Position numbers and translations under genes: made by a program. Below the pieces are notes generated by a model that had not been told where the DNA came from, made no database searches, and worked only from the letters and a program-made list of their open reading frames with translations. From positions 186,001-250,000 of the forward strand of contig CP060761.1 of NCBI GenBank assembly GCA_023205875.1: a stretch of 64,000 nt of DNA, read 5' to 3'. This stretch comes from Chloropicon primus (taxonomy: Eukaryota > Chlorophyta > Chloropicophyceae > Chloropicales > Chloropicaceae). The stretch's first letter is position 1; every line of letters starts with the position of its first letter. Shown here one piece after another: positions 36,943 to 47,432 of the stretch.

Positions 36943-39900
36943 ATGGAGGGTCTGGGTCGAGGGCTCGGAGGGTTCGGTCCGCCGCCTGCGCTGAGTTACG
37001 CGGACGAGAGGGGTCTACTGGAGGAGCTGGAGCAGGCGGCGACGGGGCAGCTGGACCTGAGGGCGGCGAGTTCTACCATAGCTCACAAGAAGAAGAGTCA
37101 TGGGGGTGTGACGGCTGGTGGAAGGCACGGCCTGGACGCGACGGCGGACAGGAACCTTCTGCCGTACGTGTCGGTGTTCGAGGCCAGGAGCAACGAGCTC
37201 GTGGCCGCGAGCCCCTCAGGAGGGGCCTCGCCCGCGCCGCCGGGCTACGGGTCTTCTTCCTCTGTTCTCGGCCACCCCCAGGTCCAGGCGTCCCCTTACC
37301 TGGCCTCGAGGAGCCCGGCCAAGCAGCCGCTGAGCCGGAGGGACGAGATCGAGGCGGAGTCCGTGCTGGACAACCAGAACGTGGAGGTGTCTTACGCGCA
37401 GATGATGACGAAGCTTGGGCTGGACAGCCTGCAGGGGAAGCCCCTGGACGAGTGCCTGCGGTCCTCGCTCGTGGAGCTGGAGGGCTACTGCCTCAAGCGG
37501 AGCTTCCAGCTGAGCGCGCTGTGCAGGAAGATGATGCACAACACGATGAAGTACGTGTCGTACAAGAACGCGGCGGCGGAGATGAGGCAGGAGGCCGCGA
37601 CGTGGTGCCTCCTGAGGCACCTCTTCTTCGAGATCCCGGTCTTCCTGGACGGGCCCGCGGGGGGGGACGGCGTCGACGCCATGGACCTCGGGGTGAGAAC
37701 CTCCGCGGCCTCGCAGGTTGTCGCGGAGTCCATACTGGCGGACGAGGGCACCAAGGACCTGGCCAACGTGGTGAGCTGGCTGGAGTTCCTGTCCGGCCTT
37801 GACCTGGACGAGAACGAGGCGAGCGGCCTGCCAAAGGTGGGCACCGGGGACGGCGTGTGGTCCGAGACGAAGACTCAGAGCGCCATCGGGAACGCCAAGG
37901 TCGTGACCGAGCTCGACCCGGACGCCCCCGCCAGGCAGGGCAAGGAGCTGAGCAGCGAGAACGCCAAGGACAACGAGAGGCTGCTCAAGGTGGTGTGGTC
38001 CCTCCTGAGGGCGGGGCGGCTCAGGGACGCCTGCAACATCTGCAGGGAGTGCGGCCAGCCGTGGCGCGCGGCCTCCCTGGCCGTGAGCGGAGGGTTCGGG
38101 CCCACGCTGGTCGGGGAGGTCTCCGCCTCGCAGCAGATCGACCCCACGTTCATGGAGAAGGAGTACGAAGCCGCGGCGGACGAGAGCGACGTGGAGCCAG
38201 GGCTGCGGAGGTTCTTGTGGAAGCTGTCCTGCCAGGCGATCAGCGAAAGCGCGTCCGGGGACGCCTCCACGTCGGCAGGGCCGGACGCGGCCGGCGGCGG
38301 CCTGAAGCCCCTCTACGAGGCGGCGACCTACGGCTCGTTTTGCGGGAACACCAGGAGGGTCCTGCCCGTGTGCAGTTCCTGGGAGGACGTGGTGTGGGCC
38401 TACTCGAGATCCCTCTTGGAACGCAAAGTGGACGACACCATTGCGGAGCTGGTTCCTCCGAGCAGCCAGAGCAGGGGCCTGTGGATTGACCAGAGGCCAA
38501 GCGGGGTGCCGACGACCCTGGAAGAGATCTTCGACGCCGTGGACGGCATAGACGCGTCGGAGAGCGCCCAGCTGGTGCAGGAGAGGGACCAAATGCAGAG
38601 GCAGATTCAGCTATTCATGATCGTGAAGGACTACGGCAGTCTTCTCGACTGCCTCAGGAAGTGGATCCTGCACCCCAGCGACCACAGCATGGGCGAGTTT
38701 AGCTTCGGGGAGCCGCCTGCCTCCCCGAGCGCCATGAGGTTTGCTGCGCACCTGGTTCTCTTCCTTCGATTCCTTGGAATCGTTCCCTCTTCCAGCGAAG
38801 GCAACGAGTTCAGCGAGCACCAAGACCTTGTCAACAAGGTGCTGCAGGTGTACACCATCCACCTCATGGACACGGAGCAGCACGACCTGATCCCTGTTTA
38901 CGCCGCGCACCTCAGGGACACTTCCCTGGACCTCACGTACATGATCTTTCTGGATGAAATGATGAAGTACTCGCTGGTCGAGCAGCAGAAGTGCTACGTT
39001 TTGGCCTGCAAGTACCTCGGGGAGTCCGTCGCCCGACTGACTTGCAAGTACGCCACAAAGGTGATGCAGGAGGCTCGGGGCCCCATAGAGGAGAACGCAG
39101 AGCACAGAGCGAATGCCGCTTTGTGGCTGTGTTACGAAGAATCGATGTACCACAGCGCGCTCCAGCACTCCCTGGCTCTGTGCAGGGACTTCTCGATGGG
39201 CGGTCTCAAGTGCTACGAGGCGGCGTCCACCCTCCTGCTTCAGGTCCTTCCAGTGGAGTTCTGGAAGTGGCTCGAGGCCCTGAAGTTCGAGGGAAGCCAT
39301 GCAGACGTCAACCGCATGGACATGATGGAAAATGACACCAAGGCCTTTATGGCCTCAGCAAGCGAGATCGAGGACTGGAGGGAGTGGTACGAATTCCAGG
39401 ACTCTATCAGGAAGTGGATTTCCTTGTGCGGCGTGATCCAGACGGACGTTGGCCCGGACAGGCCTGGTGGCAGCTCGGTCTCGGTCTCGAACGCGCAATC
39501 CCTCCGGCATACCGGGGAGAAACTCATGGACCAAGCCTTGGGTCTGCTGACGAGGAAGTGGCTGCAGACTCAAGACTTGCCCGACGATCATGTCGAGTCG
39601 AGCGACCTGAGCGTGTTCTTGACGTGCTCTGCCGTGGAGAAACCCGCGGGGCACGAAGGAAGGGGGTTTGCCGGAGGTGCTGTCGTGGAAGGCTTCCGCC
39701 TCGGCGTTCTTGAATCTGCGCTCAACGAGGCGCTGCAATCCGAGGGAGGGCACTACGCCGCCAGCGTGAAAGCCGCAGGGGAGGCGGACAAGTTTGAAGT
39801 GAGCCTGTGCAGCGCGAAGGGGGCGGCGGAGGGCGATGGGCCGATGGCGGCGAACCAGGTGGATTTGGAGGCGGCGGCCTACATCATTGGCTGGGCCATC

Positions 39901-40227
39901 AAAGGAAACCTCTCCAAAGACCTCCAGGACATTGGACTAAACGTGCAGCACTTGGACTGCGGAAGCCACCACGGGATGAGCCGGTTCATCTGCAGGCAGA
40001 TTTGCATGTCCAAGCTGGTGCTGCAGTGCATCTACATCAGGCAGGTCCTTTCAAGCCTTCCTGGTGCAGACCCTGGCAGCTCCGCGGGCCAGAACCTGGT
40101 CCAAATGATTGTCGGCGGGAACGGCTCCTCGGCGGACCTGACGCACTACCTGAGCCCCTTCCAGGTGCAGGAGCTCGTGCTGATGGAGAGGGAGGCAACC
40201 ATCAACGAGATAGGAAGCAGGCAGTAA
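36943..40227 (+). CDS. NUP107: Nucleoporin NUP107/Nup84
   Basis: Single exon, 1,094 residues from the ATG at 36943. After a disordered 110-residue start the protein is helical throughout, as in the Nup84/Nup107 family of the Y-complex. Family-type segments include LLKVVWSLLRAGRLRDACNI followed by CRECGQPWRAASLAV, the conserved block where each helix pair ends in W-R-A-A. The C-terminal third (STHLSP-like HYLSPFQVQELVLMEREA at the very end) also fits. The length is as expected. It builds the scaffold ring of the nuclear pore with NUP133 and NUP96. Confidence 0.8.
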   Translation: MEGLGRGLGGFGPPPALSYADERGLLEELEQAATGQLDLRAASSTIAHKKKSHGGVTAGGRHGLDATADRNLLPYVSVFEARSNELVAASPSGGASPAPPGYGSSSSVLGHPQVQASPYLASRSPAKQPLSRRDEIEAESVLDNQNVEVSYAQMMTKLGLDSLQGKPLDECLRSSLVELEGYCLKRSFQLSALCRKMMHNTMKYVSYKNAAAEMRQEAATWCLLRHLFFEIPVFLDGPAGGDGVDAMDLGVRTSAASQVVAESILADEGTKDLANVVSWLEFLSGLDLDENEASGLPKVGTGDGVWSETKTQSAIGNAKVVTELDPDAPARQGKELSSENAKDNERLLKVVWSLLRAGRLRDACNICRECGQPWRAASLAVSGGFGPTLVGEVSASQQIDPTFMEKEYEAAADESDVEPGLRRFLWKLSCQAISESASGDASTSAGPDAAGGGLKPLYEAATYGSFCGNTRRVLPVCSSWEDVVWAYSRSLLERKVDDTIAELVPPSSQSRGLWIDQRPSGVPTTLEEIFDAVDGIDASESAQLVQERDQMQRQIQLFMIVKDYGSLLDCLRKWILHPSDHSMGEFSFGEPPASPSAMRFAAHLVLFLRFLGIVPSSSEGNEFSEHQDLVNKVLQVYTIHLMDTEQHDLIPVYAAHLRDTSLDLTYMIFLDEMMKYSLVEQQKCYVLACKYLGESVARLTCKYATKVMQEARGPIEENAEHRANAALWLCYEESMYHSALQHSLALCRDFSMGGLKCYEAASTLLLQVLPVEFWKWLEALKFEGSHADVNRMDMMENDTKAFMASASEIEDWREWYEFQDSIRKWISLCGVIQTDVGPDRPGGSSVSVSNAQSLRHTGEKLMDQALGLLTRKWLQTQDLPDDHVESSDLSVFLTCSAVEKPAGHEGRGFAGGAVVEGFRLGVLESALNEALQSEGGHYAASVKAAGEADKFEVSLCSAKGAAEGDGPMAANQVDLEAAAYIIGWAIKGNLSKDLQDIGLNVQHLDCGSHHGMSRFICRQICMSKLVLQCIYIRQVLSSLPGADPGSSAGQNLVQMIVGGNGSSADLTHYLSPFQVQELVLMEREATINEIGSRQ

Positions 40228-40295
40228 GGAAGTCTCAAACCAAATTCTTTGCGAGTACTACTACAACTACTCTACTACTACAATTTTTTGTACAG

Positions 40296-41126
40296 TCACT
40301 CTACGAGCAACCTCCTGGCTTGGTGCCACAGCTGGCCAAGCCTGTTTTGTAATTTACGAGCTTCGGCGAAGTTTCCCCCGCCTTTCTTGCCCCCATGGTT
40401 GCTGCCGCACCTCTCTCTCAGCGCCTGGATGGCCCCCACCACTGCCCTCACTTGCTCGTTCAGAGCCTCCAAGAGCTGCCTTCTCTCTCCCGCTGCGCTG
40501 GTACCGTGCTCGGGTTTCGTGGCCGCGTCGTACTCGGCCGGCACTGCGGTGCCGCCGTGGCAATCCAAGTGAACGACGTCCAGCAGAACCAGGTTACTCG
40601 TCCTGATCTCACCGACCAGGTCCCTCGCTTCAAGCTGTCTCACCAAGGGCACCGGAACGAGGCAGAGGTCGACGTAAACGAAGCACTTTCCACCGATGCG
40701 GTGGCACACGAAGGTTCGCTCGGTCCCCTCCACCTCGACGGTCCGCGTCTTCTGCGTGCACAACCCAAGTTGCCGGGCATCCGGAGAGTCGAGGGGCCAC
40801 CTCCACGATACGATCTTGGCGCCCGTTCCCTGGTCGATAAGGTCCACGTTCACCTCATTCCTTTCCTCCACGCTCCGGGAGGCCCGGCCCTTATACGCCC
40901 CCTCGTGGCAGTGCCTCAGCAGGAAGCAGATGGACTTGTTCGCCTCCGTCAGGCACTCCCAGACCACCCTCCCGTCCTCTTTCCGCGCCGCTTTCTGCTC
41001 CTCGATCCGCGTTACCGTCTCGGAGTATGAGCACGACGACGGGTCCTCCCAGGAATCGAGTCCCCTGTCCCTCCTCGGAGCCCAATCCACCACCACCTCG
41101 TCCTCCTCCTTGGCCACTACCCACAT
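40296..41126 (-). CDS. Hypothetical protein, conserved-looking
   Basis: 276 residues from the ATG at 41124-41126. The composition is balanced and strand/helix-like: SICFLLRHCHEGAYKG, TFVCHRIGGKCFVYVDLCLV, SNLVLLDVVHLDCHGG. There is a helical C-terminus (LLEALNEQVRAVVGAIQALR). It has Cys and His pairs but no clean zinc-finger spacing, and no signal peptide or membrane span. I do not recognise the family. A TATA-like ATATAAATAGATATAAAT lies 25-45 bp upstream of the start. It is convergent with NUP107, 68 bp apart. Confidence 0.6.
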   Translation of the reverse strand: MWVVAKEEDEVVVDWAPRRDRGLDSWEDPSSCSYSETVTRIEEQKAARKEDGRVVWECLTEANKSICFLLRHCHEGAYKGRASRSVEERNEVNVDLIDQGTGAKIVSWRWPLDSPDARQLGLCTQKTRTVEVEGTERTFVCHRIGGKCFVYVDLCLVPVPLVRQLEARDLVGEIRTSNLVLLDVVHLDCHGGTAVPAEYDAATKPEHGTSAAGERRQLLEALNEQVRAVVGAIQALRERCGSNHGGKKGGGNFAEARKLQNRLGQLWHQARRLLVE

Positions 41127-41538
41127 GATGATGATGATGACACGTTTGGATTCATATAAATAGATATAAATCCGTCCTCCTCTCCTCCCTCAAGATATCC
41201 AAGGCATCCCCGTCGTCACCACCACTAATCGAAAGCCAAGCGATCCGCCCTCACTCCACTCCAATCCTCTTCACCGCATTGATCCCCCCTCTCTGTCTCT
41301 CCTTCTGTCGAGGTGATGAATCCCTTTTGGATGCCTCAATCCGACCAAACTCGGGGTCGATCGAAAGCTCGTGAGACGAGGCTTCGACCTGACGACACCA
41401 ACCCAACCTAACCACGCCTCCTCGCCCGCCACGATCCCCTGTTCTCCCTCCCTCTCGTCCCCCTCTCGTCCTCGACTGCTGCCTCTCGCGCGCGTCTTCT
41501 GAATTTCACATTTCATTTCACATTTGAAATTCGTTTTT

Positions 41539-42422
41539 CTAGGGTTTCGCCGTCTAGGGTTTCCGCTTCTTCTTCTTTTTTTTTTTTTGACGGCGCAGCG
41601 CTTCAGTCGGAGAGAGAGAGCGGCGACCAAGGCCGAGGGTGAGTACCTCGACGACGACGACGACGACGAGGAGGAGGAGAGGGACGAAGGCTCGGGAAGG
41701 GCGGTGACGAACGATCTAAAAGCTCCAGCTGAATCTCACAACTTTTTCGTGTTGAGCAAAAACGATACCTCCTACTCATTCCGAGCCCTGGCGCTCGAGC
41801 CTTTGATCTTGATCCGTGCCTCAAGAAAACAAACCGAACGAGCGAGCGAGCGAAGACAAGTTTGTCTTTGGCCCGGCTCTCTCTTCTATTCTATTCTCTT
41901 TCTCTCTCTCTTGTGTCGAGATGCTGGTGATGATCAATTCCAAGAAATCCAACGCTGAAAAACTACAAAGAAAAAGCTTCATGTAGACCAAACGCTGTGG
42001 GACTGAGGCATCGACAGCCGACGAGAAAGAAAGCCACCCGAATACGATTGATTTTGTTTTTGGGGATATTGTTCATGTGGACTGACTCCTCTTCCATCCG
42101 TTTTCTTATTCATGTTGCAGCTTGATTCACTGCCTCCTCGAGTACTCGTGGGAATGCTTCCACTGGTCTCGTAGCAGTGCTTGGTAAGTAGGAGTGTCTT
42201 GTCTTCTGTCGTGTGTTGATGTGGGTGATGATGAACCAAGCATACAATGGGTAATTTGCGACTGAACAAAAGGTGTCGACAAAACCTTTTTTATTCCAAG
42301 CCTTCTGACACTTCAACACGACGGTTCGGACGACGAATAGTATTGTGCTTTGCTTTGGTTGGTTTTGTGTGTGTTTACTGACGGCTGATTCTCTCGCGTC
42401 GCTTCTCAACGCACGTAGGGGT
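41539..42422 (+). promoter_or_regulatory. Telo-box promoter and spliced 5' UTR of the ubiquitin-like membrane protein
   Basis: Two CTAGGGTTT telo-box motifs (41539-41547 and 41554-41562) precede a pyrimidine tract, the arrangement used in plant promoters of growth and translation genes. Downstream, donor GTGAGT at 41639, acceptor TTGCAG ending at 42120, donor GTAAGT at 42184 and acceptor CACGTAG ending at 42418 suggest a leader with two introns and a middle exon at 42121-42183. That middle exon holds a five-codon upstream reading frame. The transcript structure is inferred from splice motifs alone. Confidence 0.4.
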
Positions 42423-43037
42423 ATGGAGCATCACGACATGGACGCCATGACGTCAGCCTCCACGACGTCGGTGGAGAGCGACGAGGCGGGATCGTTCATC
42501 TCGAACGTGATCATCCAGTCGGAGGTCAGCGCGCCGCGCAGCACGGCGCACAAGCTCTTCGTGCTCGTCGCCTGCGCTTGCGCCGCAGTGTTCCTCTTCC
42601 TGAAGAAGTCGGTCGAGGAAATCGAGGAGTTTGACGGCAGGCCAATCCACGTTCTCTTGAGGAGGCCGGGAGAGGCCAGGGCCGTCGGAAAGACGTTCCC
42701 GAGGGAGAGCTGCAAAACCCTCGGAGACCTCAAGGCGCTCATTTCGCGGTCAGGGGACTGCGGGGAGCCGAGGACGGAGGACCAGGTTGTGGTGTACAAC
42801 GGCAGGGAACTCCGTGACGACAGCATGGACTTGAACCAGTGTCTCCCGGGGGTCACGGGGGGAGAGGACTGGGTGGATCAAAGGGTTTACCCAAACCACT
42901 GGAGCGTGGTCCATCTCAAGCAGCCGAAGAGGAGAGTCAAGAGAGTTGCTTGGGGATTCTGCAAGTCTTATGAAATCGAGTCGCCAGGCCTCGCTCTCGT
43001 CGCCTTCATCGCTCTGTGTACACTAGGATCGTTGTAG
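42423..43037 (+). CDS. Ubiquitin-like domain protein between two membrane segments
   Basis: 204 residues from the ATG at 42423, which follows a good acceptor site. The N-terminus is acidic and Ser/Thr-rich. A hydrophobic segment lies at 44-60 (KLFVLVACACAAVFLFLKK). A ubiquitin-like fold follows at about 74-167: IHVLLRR, TLGDLKALI, DQVVVYNGRELRDD, LNQC and WSVVHLK match the strand-helix-strand pattern. A second hydrophobic segment closes the chain (188-203). Membrane-anchored ubiquitin-like proteins are known in plants and in ER-associated degradation, but I cannot place this one in a named family. The 3' end shows TGTAAATATT at 43077-43086, like a green-algal TGTAA polyadenylation signal. Confidence 0.65.
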   Translation: MEHHDMDAMTSASTTSVESDEAGSFISNVIIQSEVSAPRSTAHKLFVLVACACAAVFLFLKKSVEEIEEFDGRPIHVLLRRPGEARAVGKTFPRESCKTLGDLKALISRSGDCGEPRTEDQVVVYNGRELRDDSMDLNQCLPGVTGGEDWVDQRVYPNHWSVVHLKQPKRRVKRVAWGFCKSYEIESPGLALVAFIALCTLGSL

Positions 43038-43255
43038 GAGCACGCGTTCAGCTCAGACAGCAGCGAGCCAGAAGTTTGTAAATATTATTTTTGTTCGAGT
43101 AAAACCGCTGTATCATCTACATGTACTTTGCGTGTCTGATCGGGTTGCGCGTTCTAGGAAGAGGCCAGCCCTCTTTCGTCTTATATTACACACAACACTT
43201 CACCTGTTGTTCTGCCTCCTCGCATCATTGTCATCATCGTCATCATCATTCCCCT

Positions 43256-43711
43256 TCAGGCCTGCGCCGTGCCCTCCGGTTCTGGCTTCTTCCACTGCGT
43301 TTTGTTCGTCGCGAGGTTGTGGTAGTACTTCTTCCCGTTTGGTGCGGTGTATGCCTTCCATCCCACCGGCAAGTCGCTCTCTCCCTCCCCGCTCTGCTTC
43401 AGTTGCTCCTGCCTCTCAAGCTCCTCCTTGAACTTCTCGCTCGCTCCCTTTGTGTCCACGTTCTTCGTGGCGAGCTCCTTCGCCTCCGCGTAGAGCCGCG
43501 CAGCCTCCTCGACCTTCCCGTAGTCCGGCTTCTCGCGAGGTTTGATGTCAAAATAAGGCTTCTTCGGAAGAAAGTGGTCCAACCCAAACCTATCGATCCA
43601 ATCCACCGTCCCTGTCGTGCACTGCGCCGCTTGGTGTCCCTCCTTCCCGCACAAGTTACACCCGTGGGGTGACCAGTTCGGGTCCCGCCGGAGTTTATGA
43701 TGTCTGTCCAT
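43256..43711 (-). CDS. Small CCHC zinc-knuckle and WW-domain protein
   Basis: 151 residues. A zinc knuckle lies at residues 18-31 (CNLCGKEGHQAAQC, C-x2-C-x4-H-x4-C). A charged helical middle follows. A WW domain sits at about 114-143 (LPVGWKAYTAPNGKKYYHNL, second Trp in TQWKKP). The pair suggests binding of single-stranded RNA or DNA plus a proline-rich partner, as in splicing or 3'-end processing factors. Exact role unknown. Both motifs have all key residues. Confidence 0.8.
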   Translation of the reverse strand: MDRHHKLRRDPNWSPHGCNLCGKEGHQAAQCTTGTVDWIDRFGLDHFLPKKPYFDIKPREKPDYGKVEEAARLYAEAKELATKNVDTKGASEKFKEELERQEQLKQSGEGESDLPVGWKAYTAPNGKKYYHNLATNKTQWKKPEPEGTAQA

Positions 43712-44024
43712 CGCACCCTCTCCTCTCTCGCCCTCTCGCCTCTCGCCCTCTCGCCCTCTGTCCTTCCCTTCCCTCTCTCTCCTCTCCCTCGCTCGCCAGC
43801 AGAGCAGAGCAGAGCAGCAGCCTTTGGGATGATGGCCTGATGAAGGGAAGGGGATTGAGATGATGCTCGAGAGAGAGGACGGAAGGGAGGGGGGATTGGA
43901 TCTCTTTCTCTCTCTGTAAATGTTGTCTGGGACGGGATTGCCCTCTTCGTCCTCTTCCTGTTGTGCAGTGTTCTGTTATTTAAATCGTTTTGTTTTGTAA
44001 GCACAAGAGTTACATTGCTGTTGC
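43712..44024. other. Intergenic, no gene seen
   Basis: 313 bp between two minus-strand genes, with CT-rich runs upstream of the CCHC-WW gene and no coding signal. Confidence 0.4.
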
Positions 44025-45996
44025 TTATCGTTTATCGAACAGCTTTAATCCAGAGCTGGTTTGCAACCACTTGCAGAGACCGAAGAAAGGCACGAACTTC
44101 GATGCATCGGGCGTGAGGCCCTCGTCCCTCTCCACCGCGGAGATCAGAAAGGGTTGCCAGATGGAGTAAAGGCACAAGTCGACGCAGAAAGCAAAGGCAA
44201 CTCGATCGGTCGTCGCGTAACGTTCGAAGTACTCGACTCTGGATGCGAGGTCACCGCCGAGCTCCGGCCGAGCAAAGGCAAACCACCAGAGGCTCGCAGC
44301 ACCAACCACGGCGCCGATGACGCCAAAGGACTTGCTGAGGAGCTTGTGGTTGCCTGACTTGTCCCTCGAGGCCTTCACTTGAGCTACGGTCGGCTCGCTG
44401 TTGACGGCTCTCAGGGCAAGGAACGGCATCAGAACGGCGTTCGTCAAGAACATCTGTACGCTCCACCAACCAGTTTTGTTCATCCCCTCGCTCTTTGTGT
44501 CCCGGAGCAGAAGCGGAAGGAACATCAGTGACCAGGCGTTCACCAAGTTGAAAAGCGCTTCATTTACTGGGTGATACGCTGGCAATGGTTGCGGCACCAA
44601 AGGCAAGTCGATTCCAAGGGACTGCAGAGCCGGCGCCACGTAGAAGAAGTTGAAGGAGCTCCCTTTGATCTCCTCCAAGGTCTCCGGCTTTATCCAAAAC
44701 AATCCCTCGCCAGGAACGAAGGGAAGGGAGTCTGGCGGGGAGAGAATCAAGGCAGATGTGTAGACTGCGGCGGCAAGAGCGAAACCGAGAGATGCCACGT
44801 TTGACCGCTTCTCTTGCCGCGGCGGTAACCCCTTGCCTTTCTTCCCCGAGGAGGGCTCGACCAAGTCCCTGGCGTAAACAATTCTTGAATCCACCACCTT
44901 GTACAAGCTGCAACCCCTGGAGAAAGGGAAAGGCTTTCCGTCGAGCTCGAGGTGCCATGTCACTCCAACCCCTCGGTCGCCGTCCGAAATGTCATCGATG
45001 CAAAAGACGAGGTCTCCAGGAATCGAGTCGCACGACTCTTGCATGAGGTCTTTGACCTTGGCCTTGCCCCGGTACGGCTCTGGGAAGTTGAGGTCTTCGT
45101 AAAGGCAATCGTCCGCGACTGAACGAGAAGAAAGGAAAAGTCAGGACGACGTGAATCAGTTGCTAGAGAGCATGGATGCGCCACTCACAGTACTCCATCG
45201 CGGTCTCCACCTCTTTCCTGTTGATCGCAGAGTAGAAGGCCCTGACAACCCTCGCCGCCTCCCCGTCTCGCGCCTCATCCTGGACAGAAAGGTTCTCCGG
45301 CCACTGAGTGGCCCGCGAGGTGTCCACGTACCTCAAGAGAGGCAGGACCACCTTCATGATCCCGAACGCGACCTCCCCCGGTTTCGAGGCCGGCTCGATG
45401 GCGTCCCGCAGGTACACAATGTCCCCTTTGTCATCAATTCTCAAGAAGGTGCACCCTCTCCCGTTCGGCACGACCTTGCCGTCAGACTCCAAGTGCCACG
45501 TCACTCCCACAGCCCTCCGACCGTCTGTGAGTTCGTCGATGACGAGAGTCACCCCCTCATCTACGGCGCCATATCTTTTGAGCAAGAAATCTTCCGCCTC
45601 CTCCTTGCCAGCGAACGCAACGGGCTCGTTGAGGTCCTCCACGAGAACCCCCGCCTCGGCCAACATACCAGCAGCTCGCCTGGCACCAGGGTGCTTGCCA
45701 AAATCCCTTCCGTTGATGGCGTCGAAGAACCTCCGGGCCACCGAAGCCGCCGGGCTCAGTTTGAACGACCCGACGCTCAACCCGCTGCTGCTCGATGGCC
45801 TGCCCTCCTGCGAGGAGACACTCGCCTCAGACTTTCTGGGTGGTTCGGGCAAACTCTGGGATGACTTCACCCGAGGAGTCATCCTGTCCCGCCTCTGCCG
45901 CCTCGAGCGAAGCAAGGTGCGCGGTCCGCGGTTCGATGGGGATGATGAACCTCGGCAGGGATCCCAGCGTCTGAGGCCAACCATCCTGCCCGCCAT
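44025..45996 (-). CDS. Membrane protein with two SnoaL-like domains, probably plastid (two exons)
   Basis: Exon 1 is 45996-45189 and exon 2 is 45118-44025, with a 70-bp GT-AG intron, giving 633 residues. Joining restores EYFADDCLYEDLNFPEPYRG, a classic SnoaL/NTF2-like start. Residues 1-80 are basic and Ser-rich, like a transit peptide. The first SnoaL-like domain covers about 85-205 (FFDAINGRDF, VGVTWHLESDGK), the second about 245-365 (FYSAINRKEV, VGVTWHLELDGK). The shared GVTWHLE core shows that they arose by duplication. The last 270 residues hold several hydrophobic helices (ASLGFALAAAVYTSALIL; LVNAWSLMFLPLLLRD; VFAFCVDLCLYSIWQPFLI-like). NTF2-like folds bind small molecules or isomerise them; no catalytic residues can be assigned. 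Role unknown. Confidence 0.7.
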
Positions 45997-46724
45997 CACG
46001 ACGCCACAGAAAACTGATGAGCCTTGCAGACTTGTGCCCAAGCACGAAACCGAGTCAGTTTTTCAGGCACATAATCCTCACCACAGGGTCGTTTCCTTCG
46101 AGAGAAGGGTCTGCGGAAAGAGAACGAAAGGATGGTTCCATTGATGACCCCTCGTTCCCTCCTCCTCTTCTTCCTCGTTGCCCACACGTCCATCACTTAC
46201 CGTGTTCGGATGAAGCTGCGAGCGCTTCACCTGAGCCACAGAATCGGAGTGCATGGATCCCAAGGAAAAGTTTTTTGACTCATCATCACAAAGGTGTGTC
46301 AAACCAGAGGAAAGGTGGCATCTTTGGCGAGGTGGTGAGGGTTCCAACGACAGTGCAGGACCTACCGAAGCCTTTGCTCGGGTCTGGACTGAACGAAGGT
46401 CTCGCAGGTTTACCGCAAAAAAATAAAAGCAGGAGGAGGAGGAAGTTTTGAATACTCCTCTCTCTCCTTGGCCAAAACTTCCTTGGCAGCTTCCTGTGTG
46501 TGTGTGTGTGTGTTTGTGTTGGCCCCTTGTTGTTGAGCGCGTCTCTTGCGATATCCCAAGCCTGCAAGCGGCAAGCGGGGTTGGCATGAGGCCCGGGTCC
46601 TCGTAGAGGTTTGCTGGCTCCCACTTTGTTGGTCTTTCACGAGGCCAAGGCGAAACAAACTTTTCAATTGATTGATTGATTCTCACAAGGGGAGGGACAG
46701 TACACAAGTGACAACACCGAGAGT
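45997..46724. promoter_or_regulatory. Divergent upstream region with GT and ATTG repeats
   Basis: About 730 bp between divergent starts. It carries a GT run (46497-46519) and ATTG repeats (about 46670-46682). Open frames on both strands are present but show no protein-like conservation; a missed small exon cannot be excluded. Confidence 0.3.
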
Positions 46725-47432
46725 ATGGCGGAGGAGGCCAGCGTCGAGAAGGGGGAAGGGGTTGTGGAAGGTGGAGGAGAGGGTCAGGATGACGTCCTGC
46801 TGAGCATATTCGGCAACTACGAGTCCGACGTCAAGGTAAGTCTCTGGTGCACCTCTGGGTGTGGTTTGACTCAGGCCACAGGACTCGAGGGGCCGTGGTA
46901 GCCGCTGGAGAGAAACAAGCAAACGAGCGAGCGACTGACTGGCTGACGGTGTTCCCTCGTCCCTCACTTTGCTCCGATGCTGCAGGGAAAGATGCTGACC
47001 AAGTATCTCGGGAAGGCGCTGAGCGAGGCGGGGCTGGACCTGCCCGAAGCGGAGGTGAGGGACTTGACGTTCATCGCGGACCGCTCGTCGTGCGGTTGGG
47101 TGAAGAAGGAGGATTTCATCAGAGTCGCGAACGTGGCGAGGGATCAGAAGAGCGACGCAGAAAAGCTCAAGGACATGCTTGTCTCTCAATACAAGTCTTC
47201 GTCCTTGAGCGTGGAGGACCTCACCGAGCTGCTGCAGCAGGCGAACGGGTTCGAAGCAAAGTCGGTGGAGGGCGAGGAGTGGAATCAAGTCCTCGAATCT
47301 CTTCAACAGACGGACTCGTACCAAAAGGACGGAAAAGTGGACGCCGAGGACTTGATTCGGGTTCTCATGCACCCGGGTTTGAAGTCTACGGACTCGCCGC
47401 TCGACTCCTTGTCCATCAACCTCTCTCAGTGA
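46725..47432 (+). CDS. Small acidic helical protein, weakly EF-hand-like (two exons)
   Basis: Exon 1 is 46725-46835 (37 codons) and exon 2 is 46986-47432, with a 150-bp intron with GTAAGT donor and CTGCAG acceptor, giving 185 residues. After a Gly/Glu-rich start the chain is helix pairs with short loops (LLSIFGNYESDVK, MLTKYLGKALSEAGLDL, GWVKKEDFIRVANVAR, DGKVDAEDLIRVLMHPGL). The last two loops look like EF-hand pairs that lost some calcium ligands. Possibly a centrin/calmodulin relative; family not certain. Confidence 0.6.

Noticed and set aside
34593-37802. 1,069-codon plus-strand frame spanning FAD6 and the start of NUP107
   Set aside because: It is FAD6 antisense followed by AATC, CAG and GTC simple repeats and then out-of-frame NUP107. 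No domain is seen.
41271-41958. Short frames around the telo-box region
   Set aside because: They overlap promoter motifs and splice sites of the next gene and are low complexity.
46078-46707. 209-codon minus frame with His-Thr repeats
   Set aside because: The repeat part is a GT microsatellite. The rest shows no protein-like pattern and lies in a divergent promoter.
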